Below, piece after piece: positions 53,873-63,223 of a DNA stretch of 64,000 bases. Each line of letters opens with the position of its first letter. Position 1 is the first letter of the stretch. The position numbers were made by a program, and so were the translations under genes. The notes under the pieces were generated by a model. It worked only from the letters and a program-made list of their open reading frames with translations, made no database searches and was not told where the DNA came from. Source of the stretch: an uncultured Actinomycetes bacterium (GTDB lineage Bacteria > Actinomycetota > Acidimicrobiia > Acidimicrobiales > RAAP-2); contig CAIQGE010000026.1 of NCBI GenBank assembly GCA_903871335.1, forward strand, positions 1 to 64,000, in the 5' to 3' direction.

Positions 53873-54043
53873 ATGTACCCGTTTCTCTCTCTGCCGGCGT
53901 CGACGTCCATGACGCCCACACAATTAGACGTCATCCCCGGGGACGTAGTGAACCCGAGTGATGCGGACGGAGCCCTCGCACTCACGGAGGATTTCAGTAG
54001 TGACGTCGTCGTGACGGACACCCCCGATGTACCTGCGTCATGA
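53873..54043 (+). CDS. 56-aa protein under leader RNA copy 3
   Basis: MYPFLSLPASTSMTPTQLDV followed by an acidic tail (DADGALALTEDFSSD). No family recognised; start fixed by the RNA-covered GGAGG. It may be a small protein or simply a leader ORF. Confidence 0.5.
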   Translation: MYPFLSLPASTSMTPTQLDVIPGDVVNPSDADGALALTEDFSSDVVVTDTPDVPAS

Positions 54044-54114
54044 GATGCGCTTGGGAGATGAGCGCTTTCAAGCCTCGCTCCGCCGACTTCGCGACATGGG
54101 AGAGGGGGTGAAAA

Positions 54115-54312
54115 ATGAAGAAGACCAAAACTCTGTCGATCACGGTTCCCGAGGGAACCGACGAGACGCCGACACACGGTGGTACCGCCGTGGGTCACGT
54201 CAGCTTGGTGAGTGAAGTCAAGCCGGACCGCATCAGTGATGCGATCTCGGAAGTGAAAGAAGACGTCAAGCACGTCGAAGAAAAGATCAAGAAATCCCTG
54301 AAGAAGTTGTAG
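54115..54312 (+). CDS. Small helical protein of unknown function
   Basis: A 65-aa protein: MKKTKTLSITVPEGTDE, then an amphipathic C-terminal helix (AISEVKEDVKHVEEKIKKSL). GAGAGGGGGTGAAAA precedes ATG 54115, a good ribosome-binding site. It lies 71 bp after the 56-aa ORF and probably shares its transcript. No family is recognised. Confidence 0.62.
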   Translation: MKKTKTLSITVPEGTDETPTHGGTAVGHVSLVSEVKPDRISDAISEVKEDVKHVEEKIKKSLKKL

Positions 54313-54319
54313 TTCCTCC

Positions 54320-54336
54320 TTGCCGCGCGGCGGCAA
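54320..54336. terminator. Bidirectional hairpin terminator
   Basis: TTGCCGC (54320-54326), loop GCG, GCGGCAA (54330-54336), flanked by AGTT/AACT. It lies between the convergent stops at 54312 and 54337, so it may serve both. Confidence 0.6.
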
Positions 54337-55356
54337 CTAGAACTTCTGGCGTTTTTGAAGAAGTCTCGTCAGTGACCAGATGCAGACGGGCGACAAGGCT
54401 CGGCGCGAGTAGGCCACGAACAATGGCTGAATCTCGTTCGGGGCGAGTTTGGTGCGAAACGCGTTGATGCCACGGAAACGGAAACTGCGGTCAAAGTTCC
54501 TCAAGATCATCTTGCCGATTGGACCGAGATGCGGGTTACCGGCTCCGCCGTCCTCGGGAGACCACAGGGGGAGTGGTCCATTGGACAATCGCGTGAATCC
54601 TTCGTGACGCAACGCGACGATCGATTCGGCGATGGCACCTTCGAGGGCTCCGCGCACGGCGTCGGGTCGACGTACGATGTCTTGGAGGTACCACGAGGTG
54701 TCATTCACTCTGGTGAGTGTCGCCGACGCCACCGCGACGCCTCCATCGTCAGCGACAAAGTAGCGACGGTGTTCGCTCAATTCGGTGAAATCATTGCGCA
54801 AGAACGATTCGGTTCGCCGTTCTTCTCGCTCCTTCTTCCACGCTTCCTCCAGCGAATCGAGGTGTTGATGGTCCTCAGCGTTCTGACGGGGGAACGCTTC
54901 GCGCCAGGTGACGCCGCACCGACGGGCGTGGTTGATGGCGAGACGAAGTTTCTCGCGACGCGAACCACGAAGATCGAAGTCGGGTAGATCAATGAAGGTT
55001 TCGTGTCCCACCCAGAGCGAACGCAGACCGTGGGCGGTGGCGTGATGAGCGGTCGACGAATCACATTGGAGTACGAAGAGGCCGCGGCGACGAGAGCGGG
55101 CGTAGTCCACCAGGAGTGTCATTATTTCCTCCTCACGCTCGGGCGAGCACACCGGGCCTCGCCAGGCGAGTATGCAGCGGGGGGACTCGAGAAAGAAAAC
55201 AAAACCATCCTTCGCCGAGGAGAACAGCACTCGCCACGGGTCCGGTCCGAGCACGCTGAAGTGTCCCGCCAGTGAACCGTGGCGCAAAAGGATGTCAGCA
55301 ACGAGTTCGGAGTAGGCGTGCGCGTAAGGTGCTGCGGGCGTTCTCGTCGTTGGCAT
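54337..55356 (-). CDS. DUF2156-type (MprF-like) acyltransferase-fold protein
   Basis: About 339 aa. The DUF2156/GNAT-like features include SRREKLRLAINHARRCGVTWREA, EEAWKKEREERRTESFL and FRFRGINAFRTKLAPN. Homologous domains of MprF transfer Lys or Ala from tRNA to lipids; the membrane half is absent. Function unknown, possibly aminoacyl-tRNA-dependent modification. ATG 55356 is my choice; GTG 55398 gives 14 more residues. Ribosome-binding site is weak for both. Confidence 0.7.
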   Translation of the reverse strand: MPTTRTPAAPYAHAYSELVADILLRHGSLAGHFSVLGPDPWRVLFSSAKDGFVFFLESPRCILAWRGPVCSPEREEEIMTLLVDYARSRRRGLFVLQCDSSTAHHATAHGLRSLWVGHETFIDLPDFDLRGSRREKLRLAINHARRCGVTWREAFPRQNAEDHQHLDSLEEAWKKEREERRTESFLRNDFTELSEHRRYFVADDGGVAVASATLTRVNDTSWYLQDIVRRPDAVRGALEGAIAESIVALRHEGFTRLSNGPLPLWSPEDGGAGNPHLGPIGKMILRNFDRSFRFRGINAFRTKLAPNEIQPLFVAYSRRALSPVCIWSLTRLLQKRQKF

Positions 55357-55457
55357 TAGGCGCTGACTGTAGGCGCTGTGGCGAATGAACGGAACCACCG
55401 AAGAGTCAACAAAATTCGTAGAAAAGATTTCCCTATCTTCGTGTTGTGAATTCGCTG

Positions 55458-55478
55458 ACGTTGACTTAAGGTCGACGT
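55458..55478. promoter_or_regulatory. Near-perfect palindrome upstream of the TetR gene
   Basis: ACGTTGAC-TTAAG-GTCGACGT (55458-55478), 7 of 8 positions complementary. It lies 22 bp before ATG 55501, as expected for a TetR autoregulatory operator that might also govern the deoC operon. Confidence 0.5.
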
Positions 55479-55500
55479 AAGGAACGAAAGGGGGCTGGTG

Positions 55501-56163
55501 ATGGCCACCACCCTCAAGGGGGACACCACCAAGTTGCGTGTCCTGGCCGCAGCGGTCGATGAACTTCGAGAAGTGGGTCCTTCCCGTCTTCGGTTACAGG
55601 GCGTCGCAGAACGTGCGGGAGTGACAATTTCGACGGTGGCGAATATCTTTGCCGGTCGCGAAAGCCTGATTGCTGCCGCGATCGTGACGCGGGTTTCTCA
55701 GATCAGCGACGGATTGTTCGAAGAAACCCTCGGGATCATGGAGGGCAATCGCGCGTGTCCCGCCACATTGGTACAGCACATCGCCGACCCTCATCAGGTG
55801 CGTGCTCGCACCGAGTCGCGCAAGGAGTTTGTTGCGCTGGCCGCGATGGCTACGTCAAATGACGCCGCCTCACGAGCGGTAGCGGCGATCACTTTGCACC
55901 ATCGCACGCGACTTCTCGCTATCGGCGAGGATCTGTACGAGCAAGGCCTCCTGGCCAAGGGTGTGACGCCTCGCATGTTTATTCGCGTCTATATGGGTCT
56001 TCTCTATGGTCAGACCGTCTTCGAAGACCGGGGCGGCTACGAGGTGGGCGATGATGAATGGTCCGACACGATGCGCATCGTGGTGACCAGCCTTTTTGCG
56101 CCCCACGCGATGTCAGCGGGGCATCATCTGGCCGCGGGCGTGACGGAATCGTCGGACTCCTAG
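55501..56163 (+). CDS. TetR-family transcriptional regulator
   Basis: A 220-aa protein. The N-terminal HTH (LAAAVDELREVGPSRLRLQG, then AERAGVTISTVANIFAGRESL) is followed by a helical ligand-binding domain. GAAAGGGGG precedes ATG 55501. It sits 60 bp from deoC and most likely regulates the nucleoside operon; ligand unknown. Confidence 0.85.
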   Translation: MATTLKGDTTKLRVLAAAVDELREVGPSRLRLQGVAERAGVTISTVANIFAGRESLIAAAIVTRVSQISDGLFEETLGIMEGNRACPATLVQHIADPHQVRARTESRKEFVALAAMATSNDAASRAVAAITLHHRTRLLAIGEDLYEQGLLAKGVTPRMFIRVYMGLLYGQTVFEDRGGYEVGDDEWSDTMRIVVTSLFAPHAMSAGHHLAAGVTESSDS

Positions 56164-56223
56164 CGCGGGCGTTTTCACGCTACGCGTCGCGCCCACCCCA
56201 GTTGCCGGGCGAGTCTTGGTAGC

Positions 56224-57234
56224 GTGGCCAACGTGGTGACACTCCCTCTTTGCTCGCAATCGTCGCCGTCGTCGACCGGTGCCGACATCGTGTTCGGCGC
56301 CCCCCATCAGCCGTCTCGGATCGGTAGCGAGACGGAACTTCGGGTGGCTCTTGGGGGCCTGAGTGGGGTCGACACGGTCGGCGCCAACGCACGTGTCGCG
56401 TCGCTCGGCACGCGTTCGCTCAAGCAAGGAACCAAGCGCGCGCTCCTTGATCTCGCCATCACCATGATCGATTTGACGACGCTCGAAGGAAACGACACGC
56501 CGGGCAAGGTGCGCTCCCTGTGCGCCAAGGCCCTTCGCCCTGATCCGAGTGACCCGACTGTGCCGTCGGTCGCCGCGGTCTGTGTCTACCCGGACCTCGT
56601 GTCCCTGGCGCGCACCACGCTCGGTGACTCGTCGGTTGCGGTCGCGTCCGTGGCGACGGCTTTTCCGTCGGGTCGCGCCTCCATGAACGTGAAATTGGCC
56701 GACGTACGCGAGGCGGTGGCGGCCGGAGCCAATGAAATCGACATGGTGATCGATCGCGGCGCCTTCCTCTCCGGACGGTGGGGTCTCGTCTTCGACGAGA
56801 TCGTCGCGGTGAAAGAAGCGTGCGGTTCGGCGCACCTCAAGGTGATTCTGGAGACTGGTGAGCTCGTGACATTGGACAATGTCCGTCGCGCCAGTTGGTT
56901 GGCCATGCTCGCCGGTGCCGATTTCATCAAGACCTCGACCGGAAAAGTGCCCGTCGCCGCGACGCCGCCCGTGGTGCTCGTGATGCTCGAAGCCGTCCGC
57001 GACTTCGCGGAGGACACCGGCGTGCTCATTGGCGTGAAGGCGGCCGGAGGTATCCGCACGGCCAAGGACGCACTCAAGTACTTGGTGATCGTCAACGAGA
57101 CGGCCGGTTCAGCGTGGTTGACGCCGGATCTCTACCGTTTCGGCGCTTCGTCGTTACTTAATGATCTTCTGATGCAGCGCGCCAAGCAGAAGAGTGGCGC
57201 CTACGTTCGACCCGACCGTTTTAGTGGAGACTGA
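56224..57234 (+). CDS. deoC: Deoxyribose-phosphate aldolase
   Basis: A 336-aa aldolase: ITMIDLTTLEGNDTPGKV (family Asp), VCVYPDLV, FIKTSTGKV with the Schiff-base Lys near residue 233, and GVKAAGGIRT with a second Lys near 271. It splits 2-deoxyribose-5-phosphate to glyceraldehyde-3-phosphate and acetaldehyde. Longer than Escherichia coli DeoC because of about 75 N-terminal residues. The following aldehyde dehydrogenases would take acetaldehyde onwards. Confidence 0.9.
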   Translation: MANVVTLPLCSQSSPSSTGADIVFGAPHQPSRIGSETELRVALGGLSGVDTVGANARVASLGTRSLKQGTKRALLDLAITMIDLTTLEGNDTPGKVRSLCAKALRPDPSDPTVPSVAAVCVYPDLVSLARTTLGDSSVAVASVATAFPSGRASMNVKLADVREAVAAGANEIDMVIDRGAFLSGRWGLVFDEIVAVKEACGSAHLKVILETGELVTLDNVRRASWLAMLAGADFIKTSTGKVPVAATPPVVLVMLEAVRDFAEDTGVLIGVKAAGGIRTAKDALKYLVIVNETAGSAWLTPDLYRFGASSLLNDLLMQRAKQKSGAYVRPDRFSGD

Positions 57235-57236
57235 CT

Positions 57237-58706
57237 ATGAGCGAACTGCAACACCAGAGTTGGTCGCGACTCAACGACCTCGAATACGCTCCGGCGCCCG
57301 AATCGGCCTCCATCGCTCGGCTACGCGATAGCTACGGACTCTTCATCGACGGAAAATTCTCTGATCCGGGTAGTCATTCTCAATTCGTCACGCTCAATCC
57401 GGCCACCGAAAAGCCACTCGCGACCGTTGCCGCGGGGTCATCGGCCGACGTGTCCCGGGCGGTCATTTCCGCTCGGCGTGCGTACGACCAGGTGTGGTCG
57501 AACATGCCCGGAAAAGAGCGGGCGAAATACCTTTTCCGCATTGCCCGACTGATCCAAGAACGAGCCCGCGAGCTCGCGGTCGTGGAAACCTTGGATAACG
57601 GAAAGCCGATTAGGGAGTCCCGCGACGTCGACATTCCGCTCGCGGCGGCCCACTTCTTCTATTACGCCGGCTGGGCGGACAAATTGGATCACGCGGGGTT
57701 TGGACCGAATCCCCAGCCCCTTGGCGTTGCGGGGCAGATCATTCCGTGGAACTTCCCGCTCCTGATGGCGGCGTGGAAGCTCGCTCCGGCGTTGGCGGCG
57801 GGTAATACGTGTGTTCTCAAGCCCGCGGAAACCACGCCCTTGAGTGCGCTGATTCTGGCGGAAATTCTCCAACAGGCCGACTTGCCGCCCGGAGTAGTCA
57901 ATATCGTGACCGGCGACGGAGCAACGGGTGCGGCACTGGTGTCGCACCCCGGCATTGACAAGATTGCGTTCACCGGTTCGACCGAGGTGGGTCGCCGCAT
58001 CCAGCGCGAACTCGCTCCGTCGGGTACTCATCTCACGTTGGAACTCGGCGGCAAGGGCGCCAATATTGTTTTTGAGGACGCACCCATCGATCAAGCCATC
58101 GAGGGCATCATCGACGGCATTTTCTTCAATCAGGGTCACGTCTGCTGCGCGGGCTCTCGACTCCTCGTTCAGGAGTCGGTCGCGAGCGACGTGCAGCGGC
58201 GACTCATTCGTCGTGTGGAGCAACTGCGCGTCGGCGATCCAATGGACAAGAACACCGACGTGGGCGCGATCAATTCAGCCGAACAATTGTCTCGCATCAA
58301 CGAACTTGTCGACGCCGGTGTGGCCGAGGGCGCGACACGTTATTCCAATTCGTGCGATGTCCCGGACGCCGGCTACTGGTTCAACCCAACCGTGTTCACT
58401 GAGGTATCCCAAACGCACCGAATCGCGCGCGAGGAGATTTTTGGTCCCGTCCTCTCGGTTCTCACCTTCCGCACGCCCGAAGAAGCGGTGGCCAAGGCCA
58501 ATAACACCCAGTACGGGTTGGCGTGTGGCGTGTGGAGTGAAAAGGGGAGCCGCACGTTGTGGGTCGCCGAGCGCCTGCGCGCGGGAGTGATCTGGTCCAA
58601 CACGTACAACAAGTTCGATCCGACGAGTCCCTTCGGGGGAGTTCGTGAGTCGGGATTCGGTCGCGAGGGTGGCCGCCACGGTCTGGAGGCGTACCTCAAT
58701 GTCTAA
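57237..58706 (+). CDS. Aldehyde dehydrogenase
   Basis: A 489-aa NAD(P)-dependent aldehyde dehydrogenase. IIPWNFPLLMAAWKLAPALA binds cofactor, LELGGKGAN holds the general-base Glu near residue 267 and HVCCAGSR the nucleophilic Cys near 303. The probable substrate is acetaldehyde from DeoC or a related aldehyde. It starts 3 bp after the deoC stop with GGAG upstream. Confidence 0.92.
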   Translation: MSELQHQSWSRLNDLEYAPAPESASIARLRDSYGLFIDGKFSDPGSHSQFVTLNPATEKPLATVAAGSSADVSRAVISARRAYDQVWSNMPGKERAKYLFRIARLIQERARELAVVETLDNGKPIRESRDVDIPLAAAHFFYYAGWADKLDHAGFGPNPQPLGVAGQIIPWNFPLLMAAWKLAPALAAGNTCVLKPAETTPLSALILAEILQQADLPPGVVNIVTGDGATGAALVSHPGIDKIAFTGSTEVGRRIQRELAPSGTHLTLELGGKGANIVFEDAPIDQAIEGIIDGIFFNQGHVCCAGSRLLVQESVASDVQRRLIRRVEQLRVGDPMDKNTDVGAINSAEQLSRINELVDAGVAEGATRYSNSCDVPDAGYWFNPTVFTEVSQTHRIAREEIFGPVLSVLTFRTPEEAVAKANNTQYGLACGVWSEKGSRTLWVAERLRAGVIWSNTYNKFDPTSPFGGVRESGFGREGGRHGLEAYLNV

Positions 58707-59565
58707 TGAGCGACTCGACGTACGAAAGACCTACAAGTTGTTGATCAATGGCGCATTCCCACGTTCGGAATCGGGGCGCAGCTACGAAGTGACGTCCAGT
58801 GCGGGAGCGTTCCTCGGGAACGTGTCGTGGGCGTCACGCAAGGACGTGCGCGAGGCCGTGATCGCGGCGCGTGCTGCTCTTTCCAAATGGTCGGGGGCCA
58901 CCGCCTACAACCGGGGTCAGGTGCTCTACCGGATCGCCGAGATGATGGAGTCGCGTCGCGACGAATTCGCGGCCTACGTCGCGGCGAGCGAGTCGCTCAA
59001 TGACCGTGAATCGCAGTCCGTGGTCAACGAGACCATTGATCGCATCGTGTGGTACGCCGGATGGACGGACAAGGTCGCTCAAGTCCTGGGTGGCACCAAT
59101 CCGGTGGCCGGCCCCTTCTTCAATTTCTCGATTCCCACGCCGACGGGCGTGATCGGCGTTCTCGCGCCGCAAGATTCCTCGCTGCTCGGTTTTGTGTCGT
59201 CGGTCCTGCCCGCGCTGGCCGTCGGCAACACCGTCGTCGCCGTCTCTTCCGAAAGGCGCCCGATTCCAGCTGTTCTTCTCGGCGAGATCACCGCCACCGC
59301 TGATGTTCCCGCGGGCGTGCTCAATATTCTCTCGGGCGTCGCCAGCGAACTCGGTCCGGTACTGGCGACACACGAAGATGTGGACGGTCTCGATCTGACG
59401 GGCGCCGGCGACCTCGCTGGAACATTGGCCGCTGACGCCGCGACGTCGATCAAGCGTGTGTTTCGACCCACGGCACTGGACCTCGATTGGTCGGCGTCAC
59501 CGGGAACGCGTCGTCTTCGGGCTTTCGTGGAGACCTCGACGGTGTGGCACACCGTGGGTCAATAG
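58699..59565 (+). CDS. Aldehyde-dehydrogenase-like protein lacking the catalytic domain
   Basis: A 288-aa protein from ATG 58699, 8 nt inside the preceding gene. It covers the NAD-binding half of the family (GAFLGNVSWASRKDVREAV, IPTPTGVIGVLAPQDSSLLG, PALAVGNTVV) but ends before the Glu and Cys motifs. Such short partners are commonly encoded after deoC-linked dehydrogenases in actinobacteria and may form a heteromer. It is not an obvious frameshift remnant, as the tail SASPGTRRLRAFVETS has its own pattern. Confidence 0.82.
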   Translation: MSNERLDVRKTYKLLINGAFPRSESGRSYEVTSSAGAFLGNVSWASRKDVREAVIAARAALSKWSGATAYNRGQVLYRIAEMMESRRDEFAAYVAASESLNDRESQSVVNETIDRIVWYAGWTDKVAQVLGGTNPVAGPFFNFSIPTPTGVIGVLAPQDSSLLGFVSSVLPALAVGNTVVAVSSERRPIPAVLLGEITATADVPAGVLNILSGVASELGPVLATHEDVDGLDLTGAGDLAGTLAADAATSIKRVFRPTALDLDWSASPGTRRLRAFVETSTVWHTVGQ

Positions 59566-59592
59566 TTCGCACTTCATTCTGCAGGAGGAATC

Positions 59593-60417
59593 ATGACCAT
59601 CGACAACGCGTACGCCACCGCTCAACGTGCCGCCGACGAACTTCGGAGTCGGTGCGGTGTGGATGCATTCGACGTAGCCGTCGTCCTCGGATCAGGGTGG
59701 AAGGAAGCGTCCGAGACGATGGGCTCACCCCTCGGTGAGGTGGCCACCACGGACCTACCGGGCTTCGTGAAGCCCACCGTGCCAGGTCACCAAGGTCGCA
59801 TCTTCGCCCTCAACGTGGGTGGCAAGAGTGTGGCCATGATCTCCGGTCGGGTACATCTCTACGAGGGCAATACGGCGGCGAATGTCGCTCACCCCGTACG
59901 TACCGCAATCCTGGCGGGGGCGCGCACGGTGGTCTTAACGAATGCGGCGGGCAGTATTGACCCCGACCACGGTCCGGGCACCGTTGTCACGATTGCGGAC
60001 CACCTCAATCTCACCGCCACCTCGCCCATGGAGGGTGACCTACCGCCGGACGGATTTGGTTCACGATTCGTGGACCTCTCCAATCTCTACGACGCCGAGG
60101 CGCGAGCGACGATTGCGCGACTGGCGCCGGGTACGCCCGAGGGTGTCTACGCCGGCCTGCGCGGTCCTCACTACGAGACGCCCGCCGAAATTCGCATGCT
60201 GCGAACCATGGGTGCGTCATTAGTCGGCATGTCGACGGTGCTCGAAGCCATTTCCGCTCGACACCTCGACGCTCGCGTCGTGGGACTCAGTCTGGTGACT
60301 AATTACGCGGCGGGAGTATCGGCGGCGCCGCTCAATCACCTCGAAGTCCTCGACGCCGGTCGCGACGCCGCCCGTGGTTTGTCCGACCTCATGGCGACCT
60401 TGCTACCCGCTTTGTAA
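59593..60417 (+). CDS. Purine-nucleoside phosphorylase (trimeric type)
   Basis: A 274-aa enzyme: VVLGSGWKEA, GHQGRIFAL, SGRVHLYEGN (His of the phosphate/ribose site) and VLTNAAGSI. It splits purine nucleosides with phosphate to base plus (deoxy)ribose-1-phosphate. GCAGGAGGAATCATG gives a strong start. It sits before the phosphosugar mutase that converts ribose-1-phosphate to the 5-phosphate. Confidence 0.92.
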   Translation: MTIDNAYATAQRAADELRSRCGVDAFDVAVVLGSGWKEASETMGSPLGEVATTDLPGFVKPTVPGHQGRIFALNVGGKSVAMISGRVHLYEGNTAANVAHPVRTAILAGARTVVLTNAAGSIDPDHGPGTVVTIADHLNLTATSPMEGDLPPDGFGSRFVDLSNLYDAEARATIARLAPGTPEGVYAGLRGPHYETPAEIRMLRTMGASLVGMSTVLEAISARHLDARVVGLSLVTNYAAGVSAAPLNHLEVLDAGRDAARGLSDLMATLLPAL

Positions 60418-60419
60418 CG

Positions 60420-62093
60420 ATGGACGACCTCGCTACGACGGTCCGCGACTGGATTGCCGCCGATCCTGATCCCGCCACTCGCCGGGAGCTCGAAGATCTC
60501 CTCGCGATTGGTAACAGCGACGAACTCGCTCGGCGCTTTGATGCACCGCTGCGCTTCGGTACCGCCGGACTTCGCGGTCACGTCGAGGCGGGTCCCGGAG
60601 GAATGAACCGGTTGACGGTTCGTCGCGCGACGCAGGGAGTTGCTGGTTGGCTGCGCGCGATGGGGCCTGAAATGGTCGCCCGTGGCGTCGTCGTCGGACG
60701 AGATGCTCGTCGAGGTTCCGAGGATTTCAACGACGAAGTTGTCGCCGTATTGCTCGGCGCGGGAATCCCCGTCTTTGAGATGCCGCGACCGTTGCCGACA
60801 CCTCTCGTGGCCTTCGCGGTGCGCGGCCTACACGCGGCCGCGGGCATCATGATCACCGCGAGCCACAATCCGCCCGACGACAACGGCTACAAGCTCTACG
60901 ACCACGACGGCGCACAAATCATCCCCCCGCACGACGAGATTGTCGAAGTTGGCATGCGTGATGCCGGGGAACCCGTCCTCGGGGCTCGTGGCAGTGACCT
61001 GCACCAGCATTTGGGTCACGACATCGTCGACGCGTACGTGGCGCACATGGCCGCGAACCACGGTCTTTCAACACCGAGTGCGCTTCGCATTGCCTACACC
61101 CCGCTGCACGGCGTCGGGGGCGAGACGGCCACAGCTCTTCTCAACCGGTCGGGGTTCCGTCACGTGGACATCACCACAACCCAGTTCCAGCCGGATCCGG
61201 CGTTTCCAACCTTGCCCTTCCCGAATCCTGAAGAACCAGGCGCTCTCGACCACGTCATGGCCGTCGCGACGGCTGCGAACGCCGATCTGGTCATTGCCAA
61301 TGACCCCGACGCCGATCGACTGGGTGCCGCGATTCCCACCGCTACGGGAGAATGGCGAGCCTTGCGCGGCGACGAGATCGGCTGGCTACTCGGGGCGGCC
61401 ACGCTCCGGCGTGGCGTGGCGGACGGCGACGTGATCGCGACGACGATCGTGTCGTCGTCAATGTTGTCGCGTATGGCGGCCGTGGCCGGGGTGCCATTTT
61501 CTGAGACACTCACGGGATTCAAATGGATTTCGCGAGCGGGCTGGTCCGCGGGCGGATCACTCGCCTTCGGGTACGAAGAAGCACTCGGGTACGCGGTCGA
61601 TCCGGCGGTCGCGGACAAGGACGGAATGTCCGCCGCGGTCGTGCTGGCGCGACTCGCCCACGAGCTCTCGCTGGAGGGCCGCACGCTGGGCGACCTCTTG
61701 GATGATCTCGCCTGCGAACATGGCGTGCACGCTGTTGACGCACTCACGGTGCGCTACAGCGGGGCAAACTACGCGGCCGTCATCGCGGCGAGCCTGGCTC
61801 GTCTCCGCTCCGCACCACCCGAATCTCTCGGTGGACTCGGCGTCAGCGAGGTGGTGGACCTCGCCACGGGTCTTCACGGTCTACCGCCGACCGAAGGTCT
61901 CTTGCTGCGACTCGGTGAGCGTGGTCGGGTGGTGGTTCGTCCCTCGGGCACCGAGCCCAAACTGAAGAGCTACCTCGAGGTCACCTCCGCGCCCCTCCAG
62001 CGAGACGATTTGGCGACGCGACGCGACGACACGTCACGCCTGCTGGCCGCGGTGAAAGAAGATCTCGGCCGCGTACTGCAGGCGACGACTTAG
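60420..62093 (+). CDS. Phosphosugar mutase (phosphopentomutase/phosphoglucomutase type)
   Basis: A 557-aa alpha-D-phosphohexomutase-family enzyme: catalytic Ser148 in ITASHNPPDDNGYK, metal loop NDPDADRLGAA, ETLTGFKWI sugar-binding loop and RPSGTEPKLK phosphate-binding loop. The metal-binding loop has DxDxDR. By context it converts (deoxy)ribose-1-phosphate to the 5-phosphate. It starts 3 bp after PNP. Confidence 0.88.
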   Translation: MDDLATTVRDWIAADPDPATRRELEDLLAIGNSDELARRFDAPLRFGTAGLRGHVEAGPGGMNRLTVRRATQGVAGWLRAMGPEMVARGVVVGRDARRGSEDFNDEVVAVLLGAGIPVFEMPRPLPTPLVAFAVRGLHAAAGIMITASHNPPDDNGYKLYDHDGAQIIPPHDEIVEVGMRDAGEPVLGARGSDLHQHLGHDIVDAYVAHMAANHGLSTPSALRIAYTPLHGVGGETATALLNRSGFRHVDITTTQFQPDPAFPTLPFPNPEEPGALDHVMAVATAANADLVIANDPDADRLGAAIPTATGEWRALRGDEIGWLLGAATLRRGVADGDVIATTIVSSSMLSRMAAVAGVPFSETLTGFKWISRAGWSAGGSLAFGYEEALGYAVDPAVADKDGMSAAVVLARLAHELSLEGRTLGDLLDDLACEHGVHAVDALTVRYSGANYAAVIAASLARLRSAPPESLGGLGVSEVVDLATGLHGLPPTEGLLLRLGERGRVVVRPSGTEPKLKSYLEVTSAPLQRDDLATRRDDTSRLLAAVKEDLGRVLQATT

Positions 62094-63190
62094 GCTTCGG
62101 TCTCCAAGGCGAGCGCGGCGTAGCCGGGCTTGATGATCGTGTTGATGATCTCGAGTCGTTGATCGAAGGGGTCAAACGCACTCTTCATGGCGTTGAGCGT
62201 CATCCACTGAATATCGTCCAAGGTCCAATCGAAGGCCTTGGCGCACACGTCGAACTCGCTCGTGAGGGAGATGCCACTCATGAGGCGATTGTCCGTATTC
62301 ATGGTGACGCGGAAGCGCAGTCGCTTGAGCAGGTCGATGGGGTGTTCCTCAATGGACTTCGCCGCTCCCGTGTGTACGTTCGACGTCGGGCACAGTTCGA
62401 GCGGCACGCGGCGGTCACGCACGAGGGACGCGAGTCGGCCGAGGTCGTGCGTGCCGTCGCCTCGCTCACGAATGTCGTCCACGATGCGCACGCCGTGTCC
62501 GAGACGTTCGGCGCTGCACCACTGGAGCGCCTCCCAAATGCTCGGGAGCCCGAAGGCCTCGCCCGCGTGCAAGGTGATGTGAAAGTTCTCGCGCTGTACG
62601 TACTGAAAAGCATCCAGGTGTTGCGTCGGTGGAAATCCCTTTTCCGGGCCCGCGACATCGAAACCCGCGACACCCTGGTCACGGTGACGCACCGCTAGTT
62701 CGGCGATTTCCAAACTCCGCGCGGCTTGGCGCATGGCGGACAGGAGGGCGCGAACAACAATGGGGTGACCTTCGGCCGCCGCGAGGGCGGAGCCGTGGGC
62801 GAAACCTTCGAGGACCGTTTCGACGATCTCGTCAAGGAGGAGACCTTGATTGGTGTGCAACTCGGGAGCGAAGCGAACTTCGGCATAGACAACGCCGTCG
62901 CGCGCGAGATCGAGGGCGGCTTCACTGGCGACGCGGTGGAGCGATTCGCGCGTCTGCATGACGGCGGTGGTGTGGGCGAAGCCCGCGAGATAACGAACGA
63001 GGTCGGTGTCGGGCTCGTCGGCCACGAACCAGCGCCCGAGCTCCTCTGGATCCGACGTGGGTAGGCCCTGGTAGTTGGCCGCGTCGGCGAGTTCAATGAT
63101 GGTTGACGGACGAAGTCCACCGTCGAGATGGTCGTGCAGGAGGACTTTCGGTGCGCGTCGGATGGTTTCGGTGCTTACAACGTGTGACAT
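62090..63190 (-). CDS. add: Adenosine deaminase
   Basis: A 366-aa metal-dependent deaminase: HDHLDGG (H19/H21) at the N-terminus, LHAGEAFG with metal His, LGHGVRI with another and NTDNRLMSGI. It hydrolyses (deoxy)adenosine to (deoxy)inosine and ammonia, feeding PNP. It is on the opposite strand to the mutase with a 4-nt overlap of stops. Confidence 0.9.
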   Translation of the reverse strand: MSHVVSTETIRRAPKVLLHDHLDGGLRPSTIIELADAANYQGLPTSDPEELGRWFVADEPDTDLVRYLAGFAHTTAVMQTRESLHRVASEAALDLARDGVVYAEVRFAPELHTNQGLLLDEIVETVLEGFAHGSALAAAEGHPIVVRALLSAMRQAARSLEIAELAVRHRDQGVAGFDVAGPEKGFPPTQHLDAFQYVQRENFHITLHAGEAFGLPSIWEALQWCSAERLGHGVRIVDDIRERGDGTHDLGRLASLVRDRRVPLELCPTSNVHTGAAKSIEEHPIDLLKRLRFRVTMNTDNRLMSGISLTSEFDVCAKAFDWTLDDIQWMTLNAMKSAFDPFDQRLEIINTIIKPGYAALALETEA

Positions 63191-63223
63191 AACGAAAGGC
63201 TAGTCACCGCACGGGGCATATGA

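Noticed and set aside
54045-54215. Frame starting MRLGDERFQASLRRL between the two small ORFs at 54 kb
   Set aside because: It overlaps the better supported 65-aa ORF (good ribosome-binding site, amphipathic helix) and has no family.
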